DNA from: Streptomyces sp. NBC_01591
GTDB taxonomy: Bacteria > Actinomycetota > Actinomycetes > Streptomycetales > Streptomycetaceae
DNA: 64,000 bases
Assembly (NCBI RefSeq): GCF_035918155.1
Contig: NZ_CP109327.1
Coordinates: 62,001 to 126,000 of the forward strand
Direction: 5' to 3'
The notes beneath the pieces were generated by a model, which saw only the letters and a list, made by a program, of their open reading frames with translations, was not told the DNA's origin and made no database searches. A program made the position numbers and the translations under genes. Shown one piece after another: positions 35,692 to 44,763 of the stretch. Position 1 is the stretch's first letter, and each line of letters starts with the position of its first letter.

Positions 35692-36579
35692 TCATGTGCG
35701 TGTCGTGTGAGCACCCACGGCGTCGATGATTGCGGGCCAGAGTTCTCGTGGTCGGTCGTGGCCCATGTCGGCGAGCAGGATCAGTTCCGCGCCGGGCACG
35801 AGTTCGGCTGTTCGCTTCCCTCCTCTCGGGTCGATGAGGGTGTCGTCGAGGCCGTGGATCACGAGGGTCGGGACGGTGAGGGAGGTAAGTGCTTCGGCGC
35901 GCGATCCTCCGAGGATCATCGCTCCGAGCTGACGGCCTGTGCCCGCTGGGTAGTACGCGCGGTCGTAGCTACGGGCGGCGAGTTCTCGGATGCCGTCGAT
36001 ATCGGTGTAACGCCGGGACGCCCAGATGGCTTCTTTCTCGGATGCGTTGATGTATCCGGCACGGTCTGCGGGCTTGGGGCTGAACAGCGCCTGCTGGGCT
36101 GCGGGACTGGGTTGTCCGTATTCGGACTCGCCGGTGGAGGACATCATCGAGGTCAGGGTGAGGCACCGCTCAGGGTGGGTGATCGCCATGGTCTGAGCGA
36201 TCATCCCGCCCATCGACGAGCCGAAAATGTGGGCGCGAGTGATCCCCATGGCGGTGAGCAGGCCCAGGCCGTCGTCGGCCATGTCCTGCAGCGTGTAGGG
36301 GATCATCGCTTGAGCAGCGGGGATTTCGCCGGCGCTCACTGTCTCGATGAACCGCGTCATGTCGACCGGATGGGCGTCGAACTTGGTGGACAGGCCGCTG
36401 TCGCGGTTGTCGTAGCGGATCACGTAGCGCCCTCGCGCGGCGAGCATGTGACAGAAATCCTCGTGCCAGGAGATCATCTGGGCTCCGAAGCCCATGACCA
36501 GCAGGACGGGCGGATCGGCAGCCTCGCCGAAGGTGTCGTAGGCGATGGAAGCCCCGGAAGGGACGTCGGCGATGGGCAT
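35692..36579 (-). CDS. Alpha/beta hydrolase
   Basis: 295 residues, full length and intact. The oxyanion region is LVMGFGAQMISWHEDF, the nucleophile elbow GSSMGG at about residues 118-123, the acid Asp in VIHGLDDTLIDP and the His in LLADMGHDRP. RYDNRDSGLS is typical of the haloalkane dehalogenase/esterase-like branch. It begins 2 nt after the DUF6204 gene ends, so the two form an operon. Substrate unknown. Confidence 0.9.
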   Translation of the reverse strand: MPIADVPSGASIAYDTFGEAADPPVLLVMGFGAQMISWHEDFCHMLAARGRYVIRYDNRDSGLSTKFDAHPVDMTRFIETVSAGEIPAAQAMIPYTLQDMADDGLGLLTAMGITRAHIFGSSMGGMIAQTMAITHPERCLTLTSMMSSTGESEYGQPSPAAQQALFSPKPADRAGYINASEKEAIWASRRYTDIDGIRELAARSYDRAYYPAGTGRQLGAMILGGSRAEALTSLTVPTLVIHGLDDTLIDPRGGKRTAELVPGAELILLADMGHDRPRELWPAIIDAVGAHTTRT

Positions 36580-36581
36580 GG

Positions 36582-36959
36582 TCAGTCCTCGTGAACGTGG
36601 TGTTGGTCGCGGCGCCCTTGCGGATGGGGGCGTTTGATCTTTACGTCGTCCAAGCAGGTCGTGGTGGTTCTCAGGTGCTTGAACGGGATCTTCTCGGATG
36701 TCAGATAGTCGATTGCCATGACTTCGGCCTCCACTGCGGCGAGGTCGTCGGCCTCGACAGCGGTGTCCGCGTCGGCTTCGATGCGACAGCGGAATGTGAA
36801 TCTGGTCAGGGTCGGTGTGTACGTGAAGGTTCCGTCCTCGGTGAAGGCCGCGAACTGCAGGTCATGTTCGTGCTGCTTGTCGAGCAGGCGTGTGCGGAGC
36901 AGCTGTTCGAGCTCATCGAACCGGCCTGTCACCTGAGCTCTAGCGGCATGAGCAACCAT
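36582..36959 (-). CDS. DUF6204 family protein
   Basis: 125 residues from ATG 36959. FDELEQLLRTRLLDKQHEHD, LQFAAFTEDGTFTYTPTL and FTFRCRIEAD match the pattern of DUF6204, small actinobacterial proteins of unknown function. The frame is open further upstream without homology. It ends 2 nt before the hydrolase start, indicating co-transcription. The last residues are histidine-rich (RRDQHHVHED). Confidence 0.7.
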   Translation of the reverse strand: MVAHAARAQVTGRFDELEQLLRTRLLDKQHEHDLQFAAFTEDGTFTYTPTLTRFTFRCRIEADADTAVEADDLAAVEAEVMAIDYLTSEKIPFKHLRTTTTCLDDVKIKRPHPQGRRDQHHVHED

Positions 36960-37023
36960 CCCTTCGCCGGCCTGCTGCGAATATCCGGTGGCGGGCTCTA
37001 CTGCCGGTGGTGAAGATCGCGGC

Positions 37024-37584
37024 ATGAACATCTTTCTGGAGACCGATCGGCTCGTGCTGCGCGCGTTCACCGAGGCCGACGTCGACCATCTGTTCGCGCT
37101 GGACAACGATCCCGACGTCATGCGCTTCATCAACGGCGGCCGGCCAACGAGCCGCGAGATGATCCAGGCACAGACCTTGCCCAGGCTCCTCCACGAGTAC
37201 CCGTGCTTCGGGACCCGCGGCTACTGGGCCGCGCAGGAGAAGGACACCGGGGCCTTCCTGGGCTGGTTCGAATTCCGCCCCCTGGACGAACACAGCCCCG
37301 CTTTGGTGGAGCTCGGCTACCGGCTGAACAAGGCCGCCTGGGGCAGCGGCTACGCCACCGAGGGATCACGGGCCCTGATCCGCAAGGGATTCATGGAACT
37401 CGGGGTGGGTCGGGTGACCGCGAACACCATGACGGTCAACGCGGGATCCCGACGTGTGATGGAGAAGGCGGGCCTGTCCTTTCTCCGCAACTTCACCGGC
37501 GACTGGCCGGAGGCGATCGAAGGCTCCGAGCACGGAGAAGTCGAGTACGAACTCACCCGAACCAAGTGGGAGCAACGTTCATAG
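37024..37584 (+). CDS. GNAT family N-acetyltransferase (RimJ/RimL type)
   Basis: 186 residues from ATG 37024. The RimJ/RimL-type layout is clear: ETDRLVLRAFTEADVDHLF at the N-terminus, VELGYRLNKAAWGSGYATEG (acetyl-CoA-binding motif A) and NTMTVNAGSRRVMEKAGLSF (motif B). It is divergent from the DUF6204 gene. Such enzymes acetylate protein N-termini or small amines; the target is unknown. Confidence 0.9.
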   Translation: MNIFLETDRLVLRAFTEADVDHLFALDNDPDVMRFINGGRPTSREMIQAQTLPRLLHEYPCFGTRGYWAAQEKDTGAFLGWFEFRPLDEHSPALVELGYRLNKAAWGSGYATEGSRALIRKGFMELGVGRVTANTMTVNAGSRRVMEKAGLSFLRNFTGDWPEAIEGSEHGEVEYELTRTKWEQRS

Positions 37585-37696
37585 AAGTCAGCCGCTCAGC
37601 TGGAAGTCCAGCGGTTCCGCTCCGAACAGGCAGCCTTGCCCTCAGGCGATCCACAACTCTTGACAATTACTCGGCCGCCCGTCTCGTCCGGGAGAC

Positions 37697-37850
37697 TCAT
37701 GGCTTCCTGGTCGAGTTCCAAGTCGCCGACGAACGGATGGGCAGGTGGCCGACTTGCAGCCGGATGACCGTGCCTGAGATGACCGGGAGGTCGCCGGCGG
37801 GGTGGTCGGCCAGGCCGAGCATCGGCTCAGCAGCGGGTGCAGCCGGTGCG
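37697..37850 (-). pseudogene. Possible transposase fragment
   Basis: Minus-strand codons encode MLGLADHPAGDLPVISGTVI then RLQVGHLPIRSSATWN. The LGLAxHPAGDLPV pattern recalls a large actinobacterial transposase family. Too short and too degenerate to be sure. Confidence 0.35.
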
Positions 37851-37904
37851 CTTCTCGGGGGCCGCCATGGCCGCCGCGCGTGCCCGACCGTATCGAACCG
37901 TATT

Positions 37905-37925
37905 GTGCATTGATAATGTAAATGC
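37905..37925 (+). promoter_or_regulatory. AT-rich promoter-like sequence upstream of the dehydrogenase
   Basis: GATAAT at 37912-37917 lies in a short palindrome CATTGATAATG in an AT-rich patch about 90 bp before the dehydrogenase start. It is a plausible -10 and operator; no good -35 is visible. Confidence 0.35.
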
Positions 37926-38006
37926 GCCGCGCGAGGCACACACCTCACTCCACGGCAGACCCGACACGAGGTGTGAGCAGAAAATAGACGAAGGAGCCGG
38001 CTCAAA

Positions 38007-39071
38007 GTGAAGGCTGCACGCTACTTCGACCGCGGTGACATCCGCATCGAGGACATCCCGGAGCCCACTGTCCGACCGGGCACGGTGGGCATCGACGTCG
38101 CATACTGCGGGATTTGCGGCACCGACCTACACGAGTACCTCGACGGACCGATCTTCGTCCCGCCGGCCGGCCACCCGCACCCGGTCTCGGGTGAGTCCGC
38201 CCCCGTGACGCTTGGCCACGAGATGTCCGGCGTCGTGTACGCGGTGGGTGATGGCGTCGAAGGCCTGAAGCCGGGCGACCGCGTCGTCGTCGAGCCCTAC
38301 ATCCTGCGCCCCGACGTCGACACCAGCGAAAATAACCCGACTTATCACATCTCGCCCGATATGAACTTCATCGGGCTGGGCGGGCGCGGCGGCGGGCTCG
38401 CGGAGAAAGTCGTCGTCGAGCGCCGGTGGGTCCACCCGGTCGGAGACGTCCCGCTGGACCAGGCGGCCCTCATCGAGCCGCTGTCGGTTGGGTACCACGC
38501 GTTCCAGCGCTCGGGCGCGAAGGCGGGCGACTTCGCCCTCGTCGGCGGCGCCGGCCCCATCGGGCTGCTCACCTGCGCGGTGCTCAAGGCGATGGGCGTC
38601 GAGGTCGCGGTCACCGAACTCAGCCCGCTGCGCCGGCAGAAGGCGCTGGACACCAAGGTCGCCGACCACGTCATCGATCCCGCCGCCAGCGACGTTGCCG
38701 AGGAGGTCCGGCGTCTCACCGGCGGCAAGGGCGCGGACGTCGCATTCGAGGCCACGTCCGTCAACGTCGTCCTCGACACACTGCTGGACGCCGTTAAGCC
38801 GGGCGGCGTCATCACCGTCATCTCAATCTGGGGCAAGCCCGCGTCGCTCGACATGCAGAAGCTCGTCCTCAAGGAGGTCGACCTGCGCGGCACGATCGCC
38901 TACGTCAACTCCCACCCGCAAACCATCAAGCTCGTGCAGGAGGGGCGCATCGACCTGGCGCCGTTCATCACCAAGACCATCGGCCTGGACGACCTCGTCA
39001 CCGAAGGCTTCGAGACCCTAATCCACCACAATGAGACGGCCGTCAAGATCCTCGTAGACCCCCACTCCTGA
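38007..39071 (+). CDS. Zinc-dependent alcohol dehydrogenase, 2,3-butanediol dehydrogenase-like
   Basis: 354 residues from GTG 38007 with AAGGAG upstream. The medium-chain dehydrogenase layout is complete: catalytic zinc ligands C37 in CGICGTDLHEY and H71-E72 in LGHEMSG, and the Rossmann motif GGAGPIGLLT. The 2,3-butanediol dehydrogenase branch is suggested by the GPIFVP...HP segment and by the absence of the four-cysteine structural zinc lobe. It would reversibly oxidise secondary diols with NAD. It stands alone, followed by a LacI stump. Confidence 0.85.
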   Translation: MKAARYFDRGDIRIEDIPEPTVRPGTVGIDVAYCGICGTDLHEYLDGPIFVPPAGHPHPVSGESAPVTLGHEMSGVVYAVGDGVEGLKPGDRVVVEPYILRPDVDTSENNPTYHISPDMNFIGLGGRGGGLAEKVVVERRWVHPVGDVPLDQAALIEPLSVGYHAFQRSGAKAGDFALVGGAGPIGLLTCAVLKAMGVEVAVTELSPLRRQKALDTKVADHVIDPAASDVAEEVRRLTGGKGADVAFEATSVNVVLDTLLDAVKPGGVITVISIWGKPASLDMQKLVLKEVDLRGTIAYVNSHPQTIKLVQEGRIDLAPFITKTIGLDDLVTEGFETLIHHNETAVKILVDPHS

Positions 39072-39150
39072 CATGCCGACGGACCCGGCCGCGGGTTACC
39101 GGGGCTCGTCTCTCCTTCCTCATCCTCATTTGGTTGCAAAATGGTCCCCG

Positions 39151-39345
39151 ATGGACCGTCCCGGCACCGACGCACTCATCTGTGGCCCCGATGGCACCGC
39201 CCAAATCGCCCAGCACGCCCTTCAGATGATGGGCCGCGCCATCGGCCAGGACATTCTCCTCGCGGCCTGCGTAGACTCCCCTGGGCTGCCCCTGTGTTCC
39301 CCGCCCATCACTACAATCAACCTGCGCCCCCAGCCTTGCGGGCTA
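39151..39345 (+). pseudogene. LacI family regulator fragment
   Basis: Encodes TDALICGPDGTAQIAQHALQ, MMGRAIGQDILLAACVDS and LCSPPITTINLRPQ, the ligand-binding domain end of LacI-type repressors. Both ends are lost; sequence to 39596 is scrambled. The reading frame is otherwise good. Confidence 0.7.
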
Positions 39346-39596
39346 CCCCGCGATCGTTCCGCAGCAGCCAGCCACCCGGGCCAGATCCTGAAGACCGACG
39401 GAGACCGCCTGGCGGGAGATCCGTTGCCGCTTCGCGGGTGTCCCCGACATCTCCGGCACCGTCCCTCCCGCCGCCGGTGCCGGGACCCCACCAAGTGCAC
39501 CGCCCTGCGCACCGGGCACCGCTTCAAGCGGGACGGACGCCTGACCATGTCCTCCGGCGACTTCGTGCCCGCCAGCAGTTCCTCGGCTCCTCCGCC

Positions 39597-40439
39597 GGGC
39601 TCTCTCCGGCGACGGTCACCCGGCTGACCCAGCAGTGGCAGGCCGATCACGCCGCGTTCATGGACCGTGATCTGTCCGAGGTCGACTATGTGTACATGTG
39701 GGCCGACGGCATCCACCTCAACGTCCGCCTGAAGGAGGCCAAAGCCTGCGTCCTGGTGCTCATCGGGGTCCGCGCCGACGGTTCCAAGCAGCTGGTCGCG
39801 CTCAAGGATGGTTACCGCGAGTCCGGTGAGTCGTGGGCCGACCTGATGCGGGACTGCGCCCGCTGGGGCATGCGCGCCCCGGTGCTAGCGGTCGGGGACG
39901 GTGCCCTGGGCTTCTGGAAGGCGCTGGCCGAGGTGTTTCCCCACCACCGCGAGCAGAGGTGCTGGGTTCACAAAACCGCAAACGTGCTCGACTCCCTACC
40001 GAAGTCCGCGCAGCCGGGCGCGAAGAAGGCCATCCAGGACATCTACAGCGCGGAGGACATGCAGCACGCTGAGGCGGCGATCAAAACGTTCGTGCAGCTC
40101 TACGGGGCGAAGTTCCCCAAGGCCGTCATGAAGATCACCGACGACCAGGCCGAGCTGCTGACGTTTTACGCGTTCCCGGCCGAGCACTGGATGCATCTGC
40201 GGACCACGAATCCGATCGAGTCCACGTTCGCCACGGTCCGGCTGCGGACCAAGGTCACCCGCGGGACCGGCTCCCGCACCGCCGCCCTGGCGATGGTCTT
40301 CAAGCTGGTCGAGTCCGCCCGGCAGCGGTGGCGGGCGGTGAATGCGCCCTACCTCGTCGCCCTCGTCCGGGCAGGCGCCCGCTTCGAACGCGGCCGGCTC
40401 GTCGAACGGCCGACGCCAGCCGATTACCTGGGGGCCGAC
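39597..40439 (+). pseudogene. IS256 family transposase, N-terminally truncated
   Basis: Begins LSPATVTRLTQQWQADHAAF and carries the catalytic Asp in YMWADGIHLNVR, the second in LAVGDGALGFWKAL and the Glu in TTNPIESTFATVRLR. The first 120-150 residues are missing. At its 3' end the frame runs without a stop into the hydrolase that follows (about 40440), an accidental in-frame fusion. Terminal repeats were not found. Confidence 0.85.
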
Positions 40440-41239
40440 GTGGCATGGTCTGAACACGTAGTGGTGCGAGACGGCGTCCGGCTTACCTGCCGGGACTGGG
40501 GCGGGCCGGGACAGCCCATCGTGCTGCTGCACGGCTTGGCCGGTCACACGGGTGAATGGGACGTGCTGGCACAACGCTTGAGCTCCGGGTATCGGGTCGT
40601 CGCGGTCGACCAGCGCGGGCACGGCGCCAGCGAGCGTCACCCGCGGGACGTCTCCCGCGCCGCCTACGTCGCCGACGTCATCGCCGTTGTCGATCAGCTG
40701 GCGCTGCCGCGGCCCGTCCTGGTCGGCCAATCGCTGGGCGGGCACACCGCCATGCTCACCGCCGCCGCACATACCGGGCTCGTCCGCGCGCTCGTGCTCG
40801 TCGAGGCCGGCCCTGCGGGGCAAACCCGAACGGCCCCGCGGACATCGGCGGATGGCTCGACTCATGGCCGACACCGTTCCCCTCACGCGAAGCGGCAGCC
40901 GCGTTCCTCGGCGGCGGACCAGTCGGCGCAGGCTGGGCGGCCGGGCTGGAGGAACGCGAGGGCGGATGGTGGCCTCGCTTCGACCGGGACGTGATGGTCC
41001 GCTCGCTGGCGGAGAACGCCCAGCGTTCCTTCCATCACGAGTGGGGTCAGGTCGCATGCCCCACCCTGGTCGTCCTGGCCCAAACCAGCTTCATCCCCGC
41101 GCAGGAAGCCGACGAAATGCTCCGGCAGCGACCCGCCACCATGGCCATGAGCATCCCCGGCACCCGCCACGACCTGCACCTGGAACAGCCTGAAGCCCTG
41201 CACACCGTGATCTCGGACTTCTTCAAGGGCCTCGCCTGA
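40440..41239 (+). pseudogene. Alpha/beta hydrolase, frameshifted
   Basis: GTG at 40440 is a likely start (WSEHVVVRDGVRLTCRDWGG). Motifs: IVLLHGLAGHTGEWD, DQRGHGASE, nucleophile in VGQSLGGHTA. One G is missing from a G run near 40818 and the frame changes. The remainder (GGWLDSWPTPFPSREAAAAF, LVVLAQTSFI) ends with His in PGTRHDLHLEQP and stops at 41239. Intact length would be about 266 residues. Substrate unknown. Confidence 0.75.
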
Positions 41240-41407
41240 GAAACTCAGCCCGGTCATAGCGTCACCAAAGTCAGACTCCGCAGAAAGCCACCGATCCGCA
41301 GGCCTTGACGATCACTCCGACATGGACAAGCGCCTCGACCTGGGGATCATAGTGCCCCGCCCCCAAGCCCCGGCGGAGGCCGTCGCCCATTTGACCGTGG
41401 AGACACG

Positions 41408-41686
41408 ATGAAGGACTTCGCCGACCTCATCGCCACCCTTGGACGACTAACGTGGCGGGCGCTCGACCTGATGCGTGTCTGCGCCGCTCGCGACCGCGCC
41501 GCGATCGTGGAGCATTTCGCGCACCTAGGAGGCGGACCAGTTGGCGTACCCGCCGTGCTCGTCGCACTGCCTCGACTGCCAAGCACCTCGTCACCGCGGT
41601 CGTGCGCGTGCCGCCCTGACGCCGGGTTCACTGTGCGAGCCCAGGAAGGCGGTCTGCGAACCGATGGCCTGAGCGACGACTTCTGA
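41408..41686 (+). CDS. Hypothetical protein, doubtful
   Basis: A 92-codon frame starting MKDFADLIATLGRLTWRALD with TGGAGA upstream. The first 50 codons look protein-like and the remainder overlaps the end of the convergent gene. It may be the truncated start of a lost gene. Confidence 0.3.
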   Translation: MKDFADLIATLGRLTWRALDLMRVCAARDRAAIVEHFAHLGGGPVGVPAVLVALPRLPSTSSPRSCACRPDAGFTVRAQEGGLRTDGLSDDF

Positions 41687-43423
41687 GTGCGTCAGCTGAG
41701 GATGGTGCCCCGCGCCGGCAACCACTGTCACGGTGGCGTGCGGGAGGGTGTCCAGCAGCGACTGTCCCTCAGCGGTGAGCGGATCGTTGGATCCCAGGAC
41801 GATGTGGACACGCCCTGGGTAGTGCTGCAGCTTGGCCTGGAGGTCGGCACGCCACTGCGGGTTCGCCGTGGCGGCCAGAAGCCCGGCGGCGGTGGCCCCA
41901 ACGGTGCCGCGGCGAAGATCCGCGACAGCCGACCGGAGCGCGGCCGCGTGGCCCGTGGCGCCGGTCAGCCGCTCGGCCAGCGCCTCGGGGGGTGTCCGCC
42001 TCAGGTACCAGCGGGTCAGGGCCGGCCGCCTGGCGGTGCGGGGCGGGTGCCCCTGCAGGAAGAACGGTGACACCAGCGTGAGTTGATCCACCGCATCGGG
42101 ATGGGCGGTCGCGGCGTCGACGGCGGCCGCGGCGCCGATGGAGTGACCCACCAGGTGACGGGCACCGGTCTCGGTGACCAGCGCGGTCAGCCAGGACTGC
42201 CAGTCCTCGCGGCGTCCGGCGCTCATACCCAACCCCGGCAGGTCGACGGCGCGCGCGTGCCCGACCGCCGTAACGACCGGCGCCCAGGTGTCGGCGTTGA
42301 CCGGCAGACCGGGCAGCACCACCGTGGGTGCGCCTGCCTTGCCGAGCTCGAAAGTCCGTATCCCGCCCAGCTTGGTGAATCGTCTGTCACCTGCGGGGGC
42401 GTCGCCGAAGCGGTGGGCTGCAAGGTGGTCGGCCCAGCGGCGGATCGTCGTGGCGGTGTCCGGCATGGCCAGCCCGTGCCGGGCGGCGAAGGCACGGGCC
42501 GAATCGGTCGGGTAGCGGTCGGTCGACAAAAACGTCACGGTCTCCGGATCAGCCTTGGTGAGCCACTGGGGCAGCCGCTTGAGCAGGGACACCGGGACCC
42601 GTGTCCTGGGTGCCTTGACCCCGTAGTGCTCCGCTATGAGCGTGAGCAGGTCGGGCAGTGCGGGCGTGCCGTCGTCCAGCGTCCAGTACGCAGTGCGGTG
42701 GGTGGCCTCGTCCATCGGAAGCAGCGTCATGAAACGGGCGAGGTAATCGACCGCGACCACGGGGACGAACGTGTGCCCGTTGCCCGGGAGCACGGGAAGC
42801 GAGCCGTGCCAGAGGTCTTTCACATTGGAGGCGAGTCCGAGGTACTGGTCGGACTCCCCGGTGGCGCTGTCGCCGATTACGCTGGCCGGGTTGACGATGG
42901 ACCAGGGGACACCCAACTGCCCTGCCAGATCCTGGAAGACGGCGTCCGCCTCGGCCCTGGACGCCTCGTAGGCGCCCAGGGCCCGGTAGGTCTCCTGTCG
43001 ATACTCCTCGCTCCACGGGGCGGCGTCCTGCCCGCCCACGCGGTATCCGGAGACCTGAACCAGGCGGCGCAGGTTCGGCAGCCGCGCCCCGAACGCGACG
43101 ACCGCGCGGACGCTGCCAACGTTGGCGCGACGCGCCTCATCCACCGACATGCCGAACCGGTAGGCGCCGGCGCAGTTGTAGATCTCGGTGATGTCGTCGC
43201 ACTCGCCGTCCATCAGTGACGCCTTGGCGAAGTCGACCCGGAGGTCGATCGGGACCTGGTCATACCCGCGCCCGGCCAGCCACCGAGTCAGCCGCTGGTA
43301 GGACTCATGGCTCCGGCTGGCCGCGCTGACTCGAACGCCGGCCTGGCCGAGCGCGAGTACCAAGTGGCGCCCGATGAAGCCGCTCGCACCCAGCACCAGT
43401 GCATGCCGGTCCTCCGGGCTCAT
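41591..43423 (-). CDS. Fusion of extended SDR (epimerase/reductase-like) and alpha/beta hydrolase
   Basis: 610 residues, intact. Residues 1-330 are an NAD(P)-dependent extended SDR: LVLGASGFIGRHLVLAL, ADAVFQDLAGQLGVPWSIVN, substrate-binding region to about 330. Residues 350-600 are an alpha/beta hydrolase: VLPGLPVNADTWAPV, nucleophile elbow GHSIGAAAAV, acid in LGSNDPLT and His in GAGHHPQL. Linking the two could let one polypeptide reduce and hydrolyse an acyl or ester intermediate. The stop of the upstream TetR gene overlaps its start, so they form one operon under the 44.02 kb operator. Confidence 0.85.
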   Translation of the reverse strand: MSPEDRHALVLGASGFIGRHLVLALGQAGVRVSAASRSHESYQRLTRWLAGRGYDQVPIDLRVDFAKASLMDGECDDITEIYNCAGAYRFGMSVDEARRANVGSVRAVVAFGARLPNLRRLVQVSGYRVGGQDAAPWSEEYRQETYRALGAYEASRAEADAVFQDLAGQLGVPWSIVNPASVIGDSATGESDQYLGLASNVKDLWHGSLPVLPGNGHTFVPVVAVDYLARFMTLLPMDEATHRTAYWTLDDGTPALPDLLTLIAEHYGVKAPRTRVPVSLLKRLPQWLTKADPETVTFLSTDRYPTDSARAFAARHGLAMPDTATTIRRWADHLAAHRFGDAPAGDRRFTKLGGIRTFELGKAGAPTVVLPGLPVNADTWAPVVTAVGHARAVDLPGLGMSAGRREDWQSWLTALVTETGARHLVGHSIGAAAAVDAATAHPDAVDQLTLVSPFFLQGHPPRTARRPALTRWYLRRTPPEALAERLTGATGHAAALRSAVADLRRGTVGATAAGLLAATANPQWRADLQAKLQHYPGRVHIVLGSNDPLTAEGQSLLDTLPHATVTVVAGAGHHPQLTHSEVVAQAIGSQTAFLGSHSEPGVRAARARPR

Positions 43424-44013
43424 GCCGAAGCCTCCGCGCTCTGTTCCAGCAGCACGGCGATCGCCTGGGCGGCGCAGTGCAGCGGCTCGGTGGACCGCTG
43501 GGCACGCGAGACGATCACCGCTCCTTCCACCATGCTGACCACGGCTGTCGCCAGGGCTCGGGCGACGGGACGAGGGTGGCCGTGCGCACTGAGCAGGTCA
43601 CTTACCGGCGCGATCCATGACTCGAAGGCACGGGCGCAGGCGTCTCGCAGACGTTCGCTCTGCGCACCCATCTCCAGTGTCACCACCGAGACCGGGCATC
43701 CCAGCTGGAAGCCGCTGTCGTTGAGTATCCCGGCCAGTTCGTCGATCACACGGCGTACCACCTCACCCGGCGTGGCCGACCCTCGCGCCGAGTCGGCGAC
43801 GAGAGAGCCAAATCGCGCGGCCGCCAGCTCGACGGCCTTCTCTCCGAGGGCCTCCTTCCCCTGGGGGAAGTGGAAGTAGAGCGACCCTTTCGGGGCACCC
43901 GCGTGCTCCACCACCGTGTTGAGTCCCGTGCCGCTATAGCCGTGCCGCTGGATCAGTTCCAGCATCGATTCCGCCAGCCGCGAGCTGGTCCTGGCTCCCT
44001 TGGTTCCATCCAT
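43420..44013 (-). CDS. TetR/AcrR family transcriptional regulator
   Basis: 197 residues. The HTH (residues about 10-55) ends GAPKGSLYFHFPQGKEALGE, and the C-terminal TetR_C-like domain shows LGCPVSVVTLEMGAQSERL. Its stop overlaps the ATG of the fused SDR-hydrolase gene. A perfect palindrome lies 10 bp upstream of its start, so it probably represses its own operon and responds to a substrate of the fused enzyme. Same branch as the TetR at 705-1325. Confidence 0.92.
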   Translation of the reverse strand: MDGTKGARTSSRLAESMLELIQRHGYSGTGLNTVVEHAGAPKGSLYFHFPQGKEALGEKAVELAAARFGSLVADSARGSATPGEVVRRVIDELAGILNDSGFQLGCPVSVVTLEMGAQSERLRDACARAFESWIAPVSDLLSAHGHPRPVARALATAVVSMVEGAVIVSRAQRSTEPLHCAAQAIAVLLEQSAEASA

Positions 44014-44022
44014 GACTCAAGA

Positions 44023-44036
44023 ATAGACCGGTCTAT
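44023..44036. promoter_or_regulatory. TetR operator, perfect 14-bp palindrome
   Basis: ATAGACCGGTCTAT lies just upstream of the TetR start at 44013. Perfect symmetry and position make it a strong operator candidate. Its core GACCGGTC also occurs before the TetR gene at 1.3 kb. Confidence 0.8.
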
Positions 44037-44115
44037 AGATTTTGTGAAGCGTCTCAAGCTTGTCGCAGCGATGTCCACGTCGGAGTCAAAAGCGGGAGTG
44101 GCGGGTGCTTCATGA

Positions 44116-44527
44116 GTGGACCGAGCTGCCCGGCCGGTGAGCGCCGGCGCTGAACCGGCCGGGCACGTCCGTCTCGGCTACGCACGGGCCTCGACTGCCC
44201 GGCAGTCCCTCGACGCACAGCTTGACTCCCTCGCCGAGACCGGGGTGACGCGGGTCTTCTCGGAGAAGATCTCCACCCGCGCCACCCGGCGCCCCGAGCT
44301 GGAGGCCGCCGTGAAGCTCGCCGGGGAGATCCGCTCCTCCGGCGTCGCCGTGACCCTCGTCGTCCACGAGCACAAGCGGCACGGCCGCGGCATCGAACTC
44401 GCCATGCTCGCCGAGGAACTGAAGGCGAGCGACATCGGCCTGGAGTTCCTCCCGGAGAACTGAAGGGCTCCCACGACCCCTCCAGCATCGAGTTCACCGC
44501 GCTCCCGGCCATGTCCGGGATGGAGCA
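44116..44527 (+). pseudogene. Serine recombinase (resolvase/invertase) remnant
   Basis: Encodes VRLGYARASTARQSLDAQLD (catalytic Ser region), VTRVFSEKISTRATRRPELE and ELAMLAEELKASDIGLEFL. One base is missing near 44452. The next frame gives GELKGSHDPSSIEFTALPAM and SGMEQ, then homology ends at about 44527. The C-terminal HTH is absent. It may be a stump of a Tn3-type or plasmid resolvase. Confidence 0.75.
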
Positions 44528-44763
44528 AACACCAGCCCCACCGATGCGCCGGCATCCCGCATGACGTGCAGGTGGGCGGTCTTGACATGGGAGTCCCCGC
44601 CGTCGGCGACGGGCAGTACCGCCGACGGCGCCCGGGCGCCGTCGGCGGTACTGAACGCGTTGAAGGCGTCGGCGACCGGCTCCGCGAGGTCGGTGAGGTC
44701 CACGACCGCGCGAATACGGTCGGCCGTGTGAAGGGGAAAGCTGGGCATGGCAATGGTCCTCAC
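44494..44763 (-). pseudogene. Ornithine cyclodeaminase / mu-crystallin-like N-terminal fragment
   Basis: Starts MRTIAMPSFPLHTADRIRAV and continues VDLTDLAEPVADAFNAFSTA and LPVADGGDSHVKTAHLH, the opening of the OCD/mu-crystallin fold. It breaks near 44530 against the resolvase remnant; the last codons to 44494 are antisense resolvase sequence. The ATG overlaps the PhzF stop, so the two were an operon. Confidence 0.6.

Noticed and set aside
39141..40994. A 617-codon protein as a true transposase-hydrolase fusion enzyme
   Set aside because: The transposase lacks its N-terminus, the 5' part is scrambled LacI-adjacent sequence and the hydrolase part shifts frame near 40818.
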